64,000 bases of DNA from Chromobotia macracanthus (GCA_036877525.1 JAZGTH010000058.1:10882501-10946500), one strand, 5' to 3'; counted from the first letter of the stretch, positions 12,638 through 26,629 are shown. The notes: a model not told the origin generated them from the letters alone. Numbers and translations are program-made.

Positions 12638-15600
12638 CTACATCCAGGCCTCTGTGTCCAGGCTGGACTCTGAAGAGTATGCACACTCTCTGGAGCCCAT
12701 AGCTGGAGATCTCTGCTGAGGCTGGATGAGCTCTGCGAAGGCCTGGTGTAGAGCTTTGTGTGAGAGTTGTCGACTGTTTGAACGTGGGGACTCTGGTGGT
12801 GTCTGGAGAGGAGAAGAGTTTGCAGGAGACTGCTGATAATGATTTCTGTATTGTACAGGGGTAGGGATGCGTGACGGGCTGTTATCAAATCTGTTGTCAG
12901 TCCGAGGTCTTATCCGTGGTCGCAGCTTGAGCTTGTAGATGGAGGGAACCCTATCTGCCTTTTGACCCTGTTTGGCCTGGAATGCCACAGCACCATCAGC
13001 ATCTTCATTAGTCAGTGGTAGAGGAGGGGTGCAAGAGCCCTCAGATGGAGGTTCACTTAGACTGAAGCACATGGAGGAGCTCTCACTGGAGGAATCCTGG
13101 TAGGAACAGTCATCTAGAGGTGGTGGAGAGGAGGGAAATGACTCTGGAAGTGGTAGGTTAGCATTTGCATCACATGGTAGGTCAGGATGATGTTTAGCTT
13201 GCGGGACGTCTCCTTCCATCCCAGTCCAGTCCACCAAGTCCTGCTGGCTGTCCATTGGTACCTCTTCCAGAGGGAGATCTTTGGGGAGACACACAGACTG
13301 AGAAATGCAGCCTGGATTTGAGGCCTGTGGGAGCTCTCCTTCCTCTGTGGAGCTGGCAGAGAGCATACGGAGACCCCACCTCTATCAGCCCATCCTTCTC
13401 GCTCCAGCAGCCCCCCATTGGGAAGACCTCCATGGCTCTGGCTATGAAGAAGGGTGGGAGGGTCCTCCAGTGCACAGACACGAGGGTTAGTCCATTTAGA
13501 TTCTCGTAAATCAGGCAGTGGTCCTATCTTGCCTCCAATATTAACAGAGGATGTTGAAAAGTTAGAAGAAGAGTAAGCGGAGTCTGTGACCATGGCATCA
13601 ACTGTAGAAACTGGAAGCAGTCCTAAACCCTGTTGGGCTACATAAAGCTGACCTGACCCTATTTCCCTTCCAGTGTTGGATGATTTGCTTTGTTCAGCTC
13701 TGGCTTGCTGTGTGTTGGCCAGGAACTCAGCCTCAAAGCTACGATATAGGTCTTGCTCTTGCTGTGGGTCCAGACTTGGCAGCCGATGTAAACTAAAAAT
13801 ACTGCTGTCCTCCTGAGTCTCCTGCTGATGGTGGTGGGAATTTAGCCACCCTTTATGTTCTCTCCCAGCGGAGCGCGGATTGTGCGATTGCGTGGCTCGA
13901 GGGGAACGTGGTGAATGGTGATGATTTGACAGTGGAGAAGAATGCGGAGAGCGCCGCCCTGCCTGTGAGAGAGGAGGAAGCAATTTGCGATTTCCAGAGG
14001 AAGGCGACTGGGGAGCAGAGGGTCTTGACGTTACCATCACCTTCTTTCCAGGACTTCTGTTGATGCTGCCTTTTGCAGGTGAGCTGGAGGCTGAAGATGA
14101 AGCCTGTCTTCTGGGCAAACTTCCACTGATTCTTGAAGAGGCTGCGGGCACATGCTTAGGTTTCAGTTCCTCTCTCTGTTCCATGGAGAGGGGCTGAGGG
14201 TCTCTGTGTCGAGGTGATGATCCAGGACTGGCCTCAGCCAATCGCCCTCTAGGGTTCTTGCCCTGACTGAGGGAACGTGGAGCCTGGAGTCTCCTTGAAC
14301 CTTCAGGCCCTAGAGATCTGCCTCTCTCTATGTGGGGTGTACGGCACGCCTTGGCTGGCCCCTGGGGTGGGCTAGGTTTCAGCGCAGAGTTGGATTGAGC
14401 TGCAGGACGCTCTCTGGAAGCACTGCGGGCACGTGTCTGAGCGATTCTCATAGCTGGAATCTGTGCTGCCTTTCCAGGACGTTCAATAACATGCTTCCCT
14501 TCTTTACGATTTACCAGCAGCACCACCTCCTCTCCATGAGCGTGCCGTGTACCCATAGAAAAGCGCCCCCCTCCTGTGCTTCCTCCTCCACCTTTAGAAG
14601 AGGCTGTGGAAGAATCGCTATCTCCTGAAAGCCTGCGAGTCTTCGGAAGAAAAGATTCCTTATTTCTGTGTCAAGAAAGAGAAAAATAAAAATGTATTTA
14701 AATTTTGGAAAACTAAGCAAACTTTACAGTTTTGTCAGACACGGGACTGGCTAATTCATGCATATGCACTCTTTCTTAATTCAATGCACATTTCTGTTAA
14801 ATGCAATGGTACAATAAATTCAGTGCTAACTTGTAGAGTAATTCAACATAATTTCCATAATCTCCATGATTCTATTGAATGCTTTTGGTCTCTGCTCAAT
14901 GTCTGTTCAGGGAATCTGTGCAAAGTGTGAAGGCAGAATATGCAAACCTGCAACAGCAGCCATTACTGCGGGATTATCTAAACCATCAAAACAGAAGAGA
15001 TTACCCAGCTAACAGGCAACGTTCTCAGAATACTGGCTAATGTTCTCTAAAAGTTTCCTCAAACTTATCAAAAAATGTTCTTGCAGTAATGTATATATCA
15101 TATATATATATCGTATATATATCAAAAACGTCATTCTTAAGTAGTTTGTGGAATGGTTAAAAAGTTACAGAATTAAAAAAATACTTAAATATGTTCTTAA
15201 TAAAATGTTCTTATAAACAATACCGTAAATACGTCTACAAATGGATGTTTTGAACGTTCCTAAAACTTTCAAAGTAATGTTTTTAACGTTTTGGTAACTT
15301 AATTGAAACATTACGGAAACATTCTTACAACCTGAAATTGTTAGCTGGGTACCCATTCTCTGAAAAAGACTTCTCTAAATCCTAAAGGTTATTATATGTG
15401 CACTGAAACAAAAAACTAAACTAAACCTCACAGGTAGAAAGTACATGTTTAAAAAACCCTTTGTGTTTTTTAAACATTGCCTGAAAAGATCTTGAAAACA
15501 AAGAGAGCCAAATGACTGCTTATACATCTCAACAGCCTGGTCCTGTAACCTGACCTGGTCCCTCAGTGACGGAGCTGAAGGCTGAGATTATCAGAATTCT

Positions 15601-18424
15601 CAGTAATCCAGCCTGTCTCATCTGCAGATCTGGGAGTGCAAGTGTTAAAGTGTGCTGCTGTGACGCTTGGCCTGCCTCATTATTCAGTGTAAGGAAACTG
15701 AGGCACACTGCCAAGATAAACCAGCAAGCTGTTACAGTGGTGCCCCTGTAAACACTGATGTATGAGAAGACCCCATTATCAGACAGAAATCATGAAACAT
15801 TTGTAAGCTTCAGAAAGTTTCAGTGTTGTTCATTCTTTACGACTGCATTAATGAGGGTTAACAATCATGGCTTGCCAGTCTTTATTACTTGGAACAATTT
15901 GCAGGAATAAACAATGAGGACACTTTATATGCTTGTAAAAATGCAATTTCTATTTGTAACTCAAGGGGGAGATACAAACCAGATGAGAAGAAGGTCAACG
16001 ACAGTTCAACTCTGTTTGCAGTGATCTGTGTCGTCCCTGTGTGTTTGTGTGTGTATATTTCAAAGTTTAAGGCCCTTTTAACTGCTCCCTAAATCATTTA
16101 AATCAGACGGATTTTTTAAGAGTTTCATTTGTATTTCATTTCTTTTCCAGTAAGCTACCTCAGACTCCAGTGTGGTTTTTCTGGTACTTTTCTTTTGTAG
16201 GTACTAAGAGCAACCATTATAAACATACATGCACACAAACACACTGCCTTCAGTATACCGTCACACTCAAACACACAAGCACTAACCTGAGAGGATTAAA
16301 GTGTTGTGGTTCTGATCTGTCTCGTGGTGGTCGAGGCAGCAGTGTCGTGGGTTGCCCCGTGTCTGTCTCCACAGGTAGGGTTGCATGGTGCGACCTGCCG
16401 GGCCGTGAGGGAGAGGAGTTTGCCGCAGAGCCCAGCTGTTGATCCAAAGAGCGCCTGTCGGGGGTTTTGTAGGGCGCTGTGCCCTCGTTGCGCCAGTGAG
16501 GTCCTGGGCTAGTAGAACGAGAAGAGTGTGCGCTGGAGTTCTTGCTGTGAGCACCCTGACCACTCGCTTTAGCCTGCTGGTACCGGTGGGCTGTTGAACG
16601 TCATCAGACAACAACTTAAAATAGATGTAACAAATTATTAAATCACCCTGGCATAAAGGGTGATTTCCCAATGTGATTTCTCAAAGGATCACAAGGAGAC
16701 TGATGCTAGCATCATGCTAATTCATGTTAAAATGGGCTATCATCATGTTTAATCATGCTAGCATCATGTTAAAAACATGCCAGCATCATGTTAATACATG
16801 TTAACATTTGTTGTAATGTTCTGAGCTTTTGCACAGCAAGCACCAGTGAAAATATAATCTGTCTATCCTAACTCCAGGTTACAACTGGACTGTGCATTAC
16901 AAGTAAGTAACCCTTAGTAACCACTAAACACCAGAAACAAAAACCTGTATTACTTGAATGCATGGCATTGTTGTAAAGTAAACAATCATAACTGAGAATC
17001 ATTGTGTAAAAATTCAAAGTAATGTCAAGCTCACAGACAGGAAGTGAGACACAGGCTGTGAGCTCACCAAAGGCAGAGCAGCGACAGGGATCATGTTTGT
17101 CGAGGTAATGCTCCAGAGTGTCCCAACCTCCACCCACACGCACCATCACATGAGTCCTTAACACCTACACACAGAGCAACAATTTACACACATTCACATA
17201 CAGCAGAAGTTACAGTGACAGAAAGTGAATCATGTCATGGTGACAGCACTAAACATATAAACAGCTGGAGAGACCATTTACCAGCAGCTGAGAGAAGATC
17301 CCCTAACAGAGAAAGATTACAATAAGGTGCCATTTTGGAAAAGATGAATCAATTAATTTTGGACTTTCTCAGTATATGTTTTCATTGTAGCATTTGTTAA
17401 TCAATGACAATTCGCAAAGTATGTGAAGACTTACTAGCACATAAACACTCTTGCTGTTCACTGTTTTTCTTAAAAAAGAAACGCAGGATAAGAGATTTCC
17501 ACTGATTCCTTTATCAAACCTGAGTCAGGAAAATACTTGACTTCTCTGTTGCCAGTTATGAACTTTGAAACCGAAGCAATGAAACTCTTTAGCATCGCTA
17601 AACTATACACATACTCAAACGTACACATACACGCCACATCTCAAACTTCACTGTATGTATTTTTTGGGCTGTGTGGATAATGTAAATAGGTGACTGTAAC
17701 TACAGGTAGACACACAAGATTGCTGTCAGTCTCAATGGGAACAAATGACAGAGAAAACAGAGCGACGTTTTGACAGCACCACAGAGCCACTGTGTTTACA
17801 CTGTGTGGGAACTCAGCATACAAACGGCAAACTGATATAAGCACAACTTATAGTTAAGAAGAGGAAGAGGAGAAAGTATTTTAATAAAAAAAAACACTTC
17901 AGGTTTAAAAAGCACCTAAAATTCAGACTTTGAGTCACCATGGCAACAGGGAAACATGCTGAAACCATAATTTTAATAAACAGTAAACAAACTTATCTCT
18001 CTTATCTCTCAAACTTATCACGCCCCAACCCAGCTAACAGGGAACGCTCTCAGAACGTTGGCTAGTGTTCTCAAAAGTTGTCTCAAAGTTATCTGCTTGT
18101 ACAATCCTATCATATCAAAAACATTATTCTAAAGCTGTTAGTGGTACGTTTGCAGAATTTAAAAATGTTTTGCAAGCAATTACGTTAATACAACTTCTAA
18201 AAACCTGGACTTTACTTTAACATTCCAAGTACATTTTATGTGTAACTTAAAAAAACATTCCAGTAACATTACTGCAAAAACGTGATTTTAAGAAAACTTT
18301 CACCGAATGTTAGTCAACATTCTGAGAACGTTCCCTGTCAGCTGGGAGGACCACAAGAGCACACTTACACAAACCACAGGGAGGAGAGTATCAGACACAG
18401 GACAAAATGAGAGGTAATTAAGAC

Positions 18425-18521
<97 letters not shown>

Positions 18522-18574
18522 AAGAGAGAGAAAGAGAGAGAAAGAGAGACAGAGAGAGAGAAAGAGAGAGAGAC

Positions 18575-18623
<49 letters not shown>

Positions 18624-21600
18624 TAGGATGTTGCAGTTACATTATCCATGTGGAGGAGAAACAGTGAATCGAGTTTAACTGATTCAGCTCTGCTGCACTG
18701 AAGGAAGATAAAATTCCTTTGGAAAAATGACTCCTGTAGATGCATGATGCATGTAAACACACATGGTTCCACAGAGATGGGTAGAGCACAGGAAATGACA
18801 CAATTGTCTATTTCTGTCTGCTGTACGAATAGGTGTGGGTGGTTTTAGATGAAGCTGGATAACAGAGTAACTGTTGAACAGGTCAGCCAGGAAACTGTGT
18901 AAACACCGTTCAAACCTCAGAATGATTTATTATGAAGCTATAATTATTATAATCTGGCCTCCAGAAGTTGGACGTGCAGCACAGAACAAACAGCACCGTC
19001 AGAGTCAATGACCAGATGTCTGTGGATGTGACAGGTATATTTGTATTAAAAATGTAAAACAAACATAAAAGAAGAAAGAATGAAGCTGGAATAGGAGATT
19101 CAAGGAGTTTGAAGCAGGGAAATAGCATCTCCATCTTTTGGTACAACAGACAGATGAATAACTGTCGTTGAGGGAATAAGAGAAAAACTGAAGAAGTACC
19201 CTAATGAAGATGAGTGCACTGGAGTCGCCCACTTTGTACTTCCCTTCCGAGACTTTGGTCATGGGGAACTGTGATGGACAGGAGCACTGGCCCAGAATCT
19301 CTCGCACCTACAACAAACAATATTGATACTTATTAAACACATATTTATATACAATCATTGTTGCAACTTAGGCTGCGTCTGAAAGTTTAGGCAGCTGACA
19401 TGATTTTAAAGCTTTTGTACGCAGCCTTAAAAACATTAATACAAATATTTCATCAACAGTCATTTGTTCGGCCACCTAGATTTCATGTAATTCAGATATA
19501 TTTTATAGAAAATATTTTTATATATCTTTTCCGTATGGACTGAGGTATATTCACAGATGACAGCTGAACTTTAATCAAACTCAACATATTCCTGAGTGTT
19601 CAGCAGCACCTGAAGATAACCTACTAAAAACACTAAATCATGTCCCTCACCCTCCTTAACTCAGCGTGAGAGACGGCAGAGAGCGTGAGAGCGTGTACGT
19701 GCGTGTGAACTGACAAAATGAACTTATATGTGACCAAACAGAGGTTGGTCTGTCTGTTATTGACTCCTGAGGTTTTGAGGTGACTGACTGACTCAGAACC
19801 CAACCTTTATAATTCCTGTCACACCTTCATTCACTCCACAGGGAAAAACAAAGTCTCTCTCTCCAAAACACAAATACAGAAACAAAGAGCCAATCCTTAA
19901 GCTGTGTCATACATTGATGAGATTTGGGACCCAATAATAAACTCAAAGGCACATACACATACACACGCCCCATGAGACAGAATTATGGATGTGAAAAGAC
20001 TGATGTAAGTGTTCGCCAGTGTGCAGGCTGACCAACAGAAGCCAACGTTGCCAACAGGAAACATTTTCAATGGCTAACATTCTATTAAAGTTCTCTTTCA
20101 AAGTCATGATAAAGCTATGGACGTGAAAAGACTGACGTAACAGTCTGGCAGTGTGTGTGTTTTTGCCCAGCACAAGCCAGGTGTGGTCATAAACTTTCTT
20201 TTATTAGACATAGTCTTTTATTCCCTGACGTTCTCTCTGATGTCATCTCTCTCTTTGAAAAGACTCTTTAAAGTGAGTGTGACCACACACATGGTAACTA
20301 CTGGGGCAAAACTATAGACTGACAAAATCACATGACAAACCAAAACTCTCTCTCTCCAAAAACCACCTGTCTGTGCATATATATATAAATACAAATTTGA
20401 GTTTTATAGTAAGACAATGCATTAAGCATTTCTGAATGAGAAAAACAATAAAGAAACTCCTGTGTGTGTTTGTACTTCATAACTAACTCTATCATCAGAC
20501 CATCAGACCATTCAGCTGTTATCTGCAGTGCTTTGTCTAAGAGCATGTCTACAGGGAGCTCTCTAACAGCAGCAGCACTGCGAGCACCAGCATCAAAAGC
20601 ACACGGGCGCAGTCCTGCCCGGAGACCTGGATGAGGAAACGGAGCATCAGAGATACTGCGATGTATCTCTCAGTATCAGAGAGTCTCTGATAACATTTGA
20701 GTTCTCTCTGAGCTTCAGGGGGTGTCTGGCACAACAGAAACAGTTCTGCACCTCCACAGGAGGGTGAACTGAGCGTTACGGACCGACATCAACTCGAAAT
20801 CAGCATCACACACTACAAACCATTAAATACACATCTTTTAAAATCCTTCGTTTCACTTAAGCCAAATAACCACAGAAAAACAACCTTTTGAACAGGTCAT
20901 TCATAACATTTGCAGTATTAGCGAGCTGTGATCTGTGATGATGTAATCATATCACAGAGCGGCAGGCGGTGTGTTTCCCAAAATACTGTTACAGATGGAG
21001 AGAAAATATGTAGGGAACACACACACACACAAGATACACAAGACAAAAATACTCTTGTGAACATCTCACACACGTATCTGATTGTCCTGCTTTTAAGACG
21101 AATTCTCTCCTTCACTTTGAAAATGACATTTCAATGACAACAAAGCCAACAAGACAGAATCATTTTCATCAAGTAAGCCATTTTGTAAACTCTGACCGCT
21201 GAAGTCTGTAAGGTTACACTTTAGTGAGTACACTAGAAAGACTTGTTAAGGCTTGTGCTCAAGGGCATAGCAAAATATGTGTAATGTCAAAGCAGCAAAG
21301 AGGAAAATCTCTCCTCACAAACCGTAGCCTCACTCCTCACACCACAAGACTGTCACACACTGTGCTCTGTTTGTGGCCTTTATTAAGAGGAATGCTAAGT
21401 AAAGAGAAGCCACAGGGACAAACACTGAGTGATGTAAATGCCAGGAACATCAGGTGACCCTCTGCCAATATAAGTGTGACTTTAATTGCTCCTGTTATAT
21501 CTCTTCAGCTGTAGGAACTTAAACTTTCGAAGGTATCTTCATCTGTTTTCCCAAATCCAATGCACCCATCATGAAATCCATTTCTCATATCTTCATTTAT

Positions 21601-22263
21601 GGGTTAAATCATCAGCATTTAACCCATACCAGTGAATAGTGATTGTACAAACTGCAAGTCATGAGCAGTGGGCAGCACCTGGGGAGCAACTGGGGGAAAG
21701 ATGTCTTACTCAAGGGCACCTCAGTCGCTTCCTGCTGGCTGTAGAAATCAAACCTGCAAGCTCTGGGTTACGGCTCTCTAACCACTATGCTACAACTGCC
21801 CCACGTTTATAAATTTACATTTATGTAAAAGAATACATTTCTTTAACATTTATTCTTTTATAAATGTACATTTCATAACTTTCTAGAGAACACGTTCCAA
21901 TTTTTGTGTCTATTTCTATCATTCTCCCCAAAACATACATATTTCAGTTCTTTATTGGCATATGAACGTCATATTCATTAAATATCTCCTAAAATATTTC
22001 ATTAAATATATTGCAGATTTCTTTTGTTGTATTAATGGCATTCAGTTAATGTTCACTTTAATAAAGGCTTTTAGCTTTGATAGAGTGGCTAAAAGCTTCA
22101 TCAATAACTATTATCAGAAGTAATGTTAATGTATCATTTCAAATGCCCAGGCAGGAAGGGGGACAATTAATGTAAATAAACTAGAACTTCACAAATAAAC
22201 ACTATATATGAACTAAACCTTTACAAAAAACAGTCAAAGAAAACCATGGTATTACCAAAGTGC

Positions 22264-22296
<33 letters not shown>

Positions 22297-25200
22297 ATGT
22301 ATGTATGTATGTATGTATATATATATGTATGTGTAGGTATGTATATATATATGTATGTGTGTTTCTATGGCTCATTCCACTAGTTCTGTTAACAGCTAAA
22401 TGCTGCAGCACTCCAGAGAGAAACACATGTGTCCTGTGGCAGCTAAAATTAAAGGCATACATCAGTATGACCATAAAAAGAAAGACTGAGAAAAGCTGAG
22501 CTCATATGGGAAATACATAGACACACAGAGAAAGGGAGAAAGAGAAAGAGAGAGGAGGGGGAGAGAGAGAATTTCCTGCAGTAGCCTCAGCTTGTGTGAA
22601 GCCTGACCAAGCTCAAACTGCCATGACCTACTTTTCCTGTCTCTCTCTCTCTCTCTCTGTCTGTCTGTCTGTCCATCTGTCTGTCTGTCCATTAGAAGCA
22701 GATCTCTCGGGGCTGTACAGTACAGGCACCTCTGGCACTCTGGTCTCCTGCTCTTTATCTGAACACATATTAAAACATGATGTTCACTGAGTGTCCCATC
22801 ACCCCAGCTGCCCTTTATCCTCCATCATTTTCTTCTTGTTATTCTGTCCTCTTTTCACCTCTGTGCTGTGTCCTTTCTGTACCTCTCATCCACTCTCCCC
22901 TCATGTTTCATATTTTCCTCCATGCTCGGATCTGTTTTCCCTCAGCTCCAGTTCTCTATCTGATATTTCACTCCCGCTGTTGTCCTTCGATTCAACTCCA
23001 CCTCATGGCTATGTGCTCCTAAGCCTTGAGCACAATATAAGATGTGGCTCAACTTTGTTGACAGCTGGCATTTTCATGCTTGGATGTTGCCTGTGGTTGC
23101 TAAAGTGTTAAGTGTTAACCCAGTTATATCTATCTATCTATTTATGAAAGAGTAACGCCTGAGCAGAGAGGATTTCTCTGGCTGGCAGTAAGCACTTTGC
23201 TAGAAAGTCGTCTAACAATCTCTACAGCTTCTTCCAAAGTTATAAAAAACATTCTTGCAATAATGTTAGTAGAGTGTTTACAATAACACAATACATTTCA
23301 GACCAACTATAAAGTTTCCTAAACTCAAATATTTCAAAGTGAACGGATGGCAGCTTGGTGCATGACACAGTAGTAAGCAAATCCTATAGACCTAAACTGA
23401 AGAAAGCCAAGAGTATGTGCAACACAACTTATATGATTGTGACGTAACTCAGAAACCAGACACAGGGAGACGTGTCATCAGCTGAAGTAACACACACAAA
23501 CAAAACTGTCTCTCAACGTTCTGCTGAATTAGTGTTAATGTGACTGTATGGTAAAATCACCCAGCACTGCTTCTGAATTTTTATGATTAGACATTTTAAG
23601 GAGTAAAAACAGGCTGTACTAAATAACTAACATGAGGGAAGCTGCATCTTTGTCTTCCCCCACGCTGTCTAACAATGGAAAATCCCAGCCAAACACATCT
23701 GTGATGAGTAAAGCATTAGAGGGAGAGATGCAGTTCTGTTACTAAGAAAATGAAGACAGGAAGTGTATCTGTAATTCACACACAGACTCATATCACACAC
23801 TTCTGCTTTTCTTCTTACTGCATAATTCACATTATTAATCCTTTTGGGGAAGCAGGACGTAAATAAATCCATGTCTGTGTTTATGAATGTGTGTATATAT
23901 GTGTATGCGCATGTGCACTAATGCTGAGGATCAAGTAAAACTATCTTTCCTATTTTTCAGAGATGAATAGGATTACAAACACTAAATCCATTTACACAAT
24001 CTTCTATCCTGTTTCCATGGAAATCTCTTTTTTTGATATTTATATTTTTAATATAAGATAAAACCTTTTAACATCTTTTTAAGAGCTAATGTTAAACAGA
24101 GAGGAAGTGTAAGAACGTGTGTGGAGGTGTTTGAAGTGTATTTGTCATGCAGATGGTTGCACCATGATTTCTAAACTATGGCAACAAGGTCATCTGTATA
24201 TGAGTCAAAACACACTGCGCTGCATGTACCTGCCTGTCAGAAACCTGTAATCTCACCACAGAAAAGACGATGAGACTGGACAGATGACTTGTGATGAGTG
24301 CTTTGCTATTTACTGATGCAATGTTTGGACCTGCTGCCCATTAATGAATCCACCCTGTATGGACACACATCTCGTGAGATATGATGACTAGCAGCTGTGT
24401 AAGAGACAAAGTCATATTTACAAAAGAAACAAATCCAGCATCTCCAATGAGCCTGACACCAGTTAACTCAGAACAATGTTCAGAACAATGACTAACGCTC
24501 CCTATACACTATCCCTAACGCTTATATATGTGTGTGTGTGTGTATAACAACATATAAGGAAGGTTACATCATGGTCCAGCAGTGTTCTACACAAACTGTG
24601 TTTAGGGAAATGTGTGGAATGACATGTTCTCTGATCATTGATCCTGTATATACATAAACACACAAGATCAGCAGGATAACGGCAGAGAGATGTTTCTCTG
24701 ACAGACCTTTAAAGGTTTCAAAACAATAACGTCCCATTAATGTGACAATAAAATGAACTTCTGTCCGCACGCACATTCTTTAAATAGATGCTTCATGATG
24801 CCATAGAAGAACCATTCTGGCTGTGTGGTTCTATAAAGAACCTCTGACATCCACAGAATGTTTCACAACAGAATGTTTCTGTTTCACAAAAGATTCTTTG
24901 TAGTGGAAAAATAGTTAGTTTTTTCCTTTTTATAGTTCTTTAGACTATAAAAAAAGAAATAGAAATGGTTCTTTTGGGAACCTTTGACTGAATAGTTCTT
25001 TGGAGAGCCAAAAATAGTTCTTCTATAGCATTGCTGTGAACAACCTTTTAAGAACCTTTAAAAGTGGAACAGATTGGGGGGTATTCTGTAAAATGTCATT
25101 TCTGATTCAGAAAGATTAAATCACTGACACCAGAAATATCATCCTTATTCAGATACCATGATACATCACAACAGTATGTTTTAATGTGCAAGATTAAGAT

Positions 25201-26033
25201 GTTGTTGAGTATTAAAATGCCACAAGATGACTTGAATCACCGCCACCAATCTGTAGGCCTGGTTTCCAAGACTGAAACCCACCAGCTGTCCTGTAACTGG
25301 AACACACTCTTATCAACATGAGCGTGTGGACAGTTAAACGTGATCTCACCAGCTCGTCCAGGTTGCGCATTTCCAGTAGGATCCTCTTTTGCTGCTTTTG
25401 CCAGCGGGCCACGAGCTCTGGATCTGGCTCTCCAATGCTCTCCTTCCGAGTAAACGTCCTGTTGGGTGGGCTCGACTCCCCCAACGATTCTGCCAGGCTC
25501 TCCTGGTCCCGTATCTCCTCTTCGATCTCCTCCTCCAGTTGAATCAACATGGGTGCCAGCATGCCGAATTTGGCCCCCCGGCGAGCCACCTCCAGCAGGC
25601 AGAGTACGAAGTTCTTCTCGTTGCATCTCTCCACCAGGTCGTTGGTCTCGAACATGAGAACATCTTTGATCCAGAGCTCCTGCCTGCACCAGCCGATGAA
25701 GTTGGACACGTTGTCTCTGGCCAAGAAGGATCCGGGTATGACGTTTCTGGACTGGAAGAGCACATCCTTGCTGGGAATGCGGAGCGACCGCGCCGCGTCT
25801 GGGTACTTCTCCATGAATTCGTGCGCGGCGCGGTTCACGTTGCTGGCGTGCCGGCAGAGCGCGCAGCCGGTCTCCAAAACCTCCATGAAAGTGTCGGCCG
25901 TGATGTCCAGATCATACAGCGCGTTCAGCCATTCAGCCAGGTCCTCCTTCATGGCGTACAGGTACTCCTCGCTGGATCTGAACGGCCGTATGCTTTTGGA
26001 TGCGGCTGATTGAATGTTGCTCTGATCAGCCAT
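12638..26033 (-). CDS. gas2l1: GAS2-like protein 1 (actin-microtubule crosslinker), one apparent frameshift
   Basis: Cytoskeletal linker of the growth-arrest-specific 2 family. Coding exons, 5' to 3': 26033-25350, 19307-19200, 17164-17068, 16590-16287, 14665-12638. The N-terminal exon encodes a calponin-homology (actin-binding) domain, residues about 24-150. The next two exons encode the GAR microtubule-binding domain (residues about 222-292, VREILGQCSCPSQFP to YLDKHDPCRC). The long Ser/Pro/Arg-rich tail carries an EB1-binding SxIP motif (PSRIPTP) and the family ending EAWM. LDPQQEQDLYRSFEAEFLAN matches human GAS2L1. Total coding length is 3221 bases, one short of a whole number of codons. 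The frame breaks at the C run 13374-13377, with good family sequence in different frames on either side. One more base would give about 1073 residues, against 681 in human. Intron 1 is 6 kb. Confidence 0.92.
15004..15349. mobile_element. MITE family 1, full-length copy
   Basis: About 345 bp from CCCAGCTAACAGG to TTGTTAGCTGGG, an 11-base inverted terminal match. The interior has repeated GTTCT/AACGTT motifs around an AT-rich centre. It lies in the gas2l1 intron 5' of the last exon. Confidence 0.8.
16697..16812. repeat. Degenerate ATCATGCTAA/CATGTTAA tandem tract
   Basis: Repeated GCTAGCATCATGCTAA, ATCATGTTAA and AACATGCC words in a gas2l1 intron. The units are imperfect, so this is an old simple repeat with no visible function. 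Confidence 0.65.
18029..18346. mobile_element. MITE family 1 copy with long inverted ends
   Basis: Starts CCCAGCTAACAGGGAACG and ends CGTTCCCTGTCAGCTGGG. The outer 40 or so bases at the two ends are imperfect inverted repeats of each other, longer than in the 15.0-kb copy. Located in a gas2l1 intron. Confidence 0.8.
18423..18620. repeat. GA microsatellite, about 200 bp
   Basis: Long GA dinucleotide run with AAAG and CAGA interruptions in a gas2l1 intron. It creates a spurious leucine/serine-rich frame on the minus strand. Confidence 0.95.
21655..21805 (-). mobile_element. Dispersed repeat fragment (GGGCACCTCAGTCG family)
   Basis: Carries AGTGGGCAGCACCTGGGGAG, CTCAAGGGCACCTCAGTCGC and GGCTCTCTAACCACTATGC. 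In my reading these are typical of an abundant fish interspersed repeat. It has no coding frame; assignment to a class is uncertain. Confidence 0.5.
22264..22365. repeat. TA/TATG microsatellite
   Basis: TA run followed by GTAT tetranucleotides in gas2l1 intron 1. A TC/TCTG tract follows at about 22638-22690. Confidence 0.9.
24798..25031. mobile_element. Palindromic MITE with AAGAACC ends
   Basis: Begins ATGCCATAGAAGAACCATT and ends with the near-inverse AATAGTTCTTCTATAGCAT, giving terminal inverted repeats of about 19 bases with a few mismatches. The interior is rich in GGTTCTTT-type words. It lies in gas2l1 intron 1, about 320 bp from the CH exon. Confidence 0.65.
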
Positions 26034-26560
26034 GTTTGCAGAAAATGCGCATCAATCGATCAAGGCGCGGAATCTCAGACGATTGTCTCCCCGCGGACAC
26101 AGCGCTGAGGACGGCGAGGCAGCCGCGCCATCACGTAACGACGCGCGGTGTGAGATCCTGAACGGGCCGCCGTGCCTCTCACGATGATGCCGCCGTGCCT
26201 TCACGATGATGCCGCCGTGCCTTCACGATGATGCCGCCGTGCCTCTCACGATGATGCCGCCGTGCTCCGGGTTCCGGATGTCTGTGAGATACGCGCCTCC
26301 TCCGATGACCGCATACCGATTACTCATCCCGCTCTGGAAGAGCGAACAAAACACACGACATTATCAAACGTTATCAAAACGTTATCAAAACGTTACCAAA
26401 CTCGACCACACATGCGCGTCTGACGCGCACCGGTCCGGAGCTCAGAGAGGACGCGGGCGGGCCCGGTTCTGCTGGGGCACTTTGATCCAAATCTTCGTCC
26501 TCCTGCCCGACAGGTCGAGCTGCAGTGACCGCTACACGCCGTCGCGTTATCAGAGGATCA
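26034..26560 (-). promoter_or_regulatory. gas2l1: gas2l1 CpG-rich promoter with a 22-bp minisatellite
   Basis: The region upstream of the gas2l1 ATG is GC- and CpG-rich, continuing from exon 1. At 26166-26262 a 22-23-bp unit containing GCCGCCGTGCC and ACGATGAT repeats about four times. Around 26355-26400 an AAACGTTATC word repeats. No TATA box is evident; the transcription start is inferred only from the island. Confidence 0.55.
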
Positions 26561-26629
26561 GCGCTGCGTATTTACACCACACGAGCCTTATAATAACCTT
26601 ATAATAACCTTATAATAACCTTATAATAA

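Larger units (their letters stand above)
19308..25349. other. gas2l1 intron 1 (6 kb), no embedded gene seen
   Basis: Contains simple repeats, transposon fragments and an old MITE family 1 relic near 23.2 kb. No open frame resembles a protein and I see no splice-linked exon. The acceptor before the GAR exon (19308) and the donor after the CH exon (25349) define it. Confidence 0.7.

Noticed and set aside
18365..18772. 135-codon leucine/serine frame
   Set aside because: It is the GA microsatellite read as CT.
22791..23111. 106-codon plus-strand frame in gas2l1 intron 1
   Set aside because: Ser/Leu/Cys-rich composition from CT-rich DNA, no homologue recognised and no splice context.
25389..26013. 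206- and 154-codon plus-strand frames opposite gas2l1 exon 1
   Set aside because: They are GC-rich shadows of the CH-domain exon, whose minus-strand translation is clearly conserved.
26206..26604. 132-codon plus-strand frame upstream of gas2l1
   Set aside because: It begins in the 22-bp GCCGCCGTGCC minisatellite of the promoter and resembles no protein.
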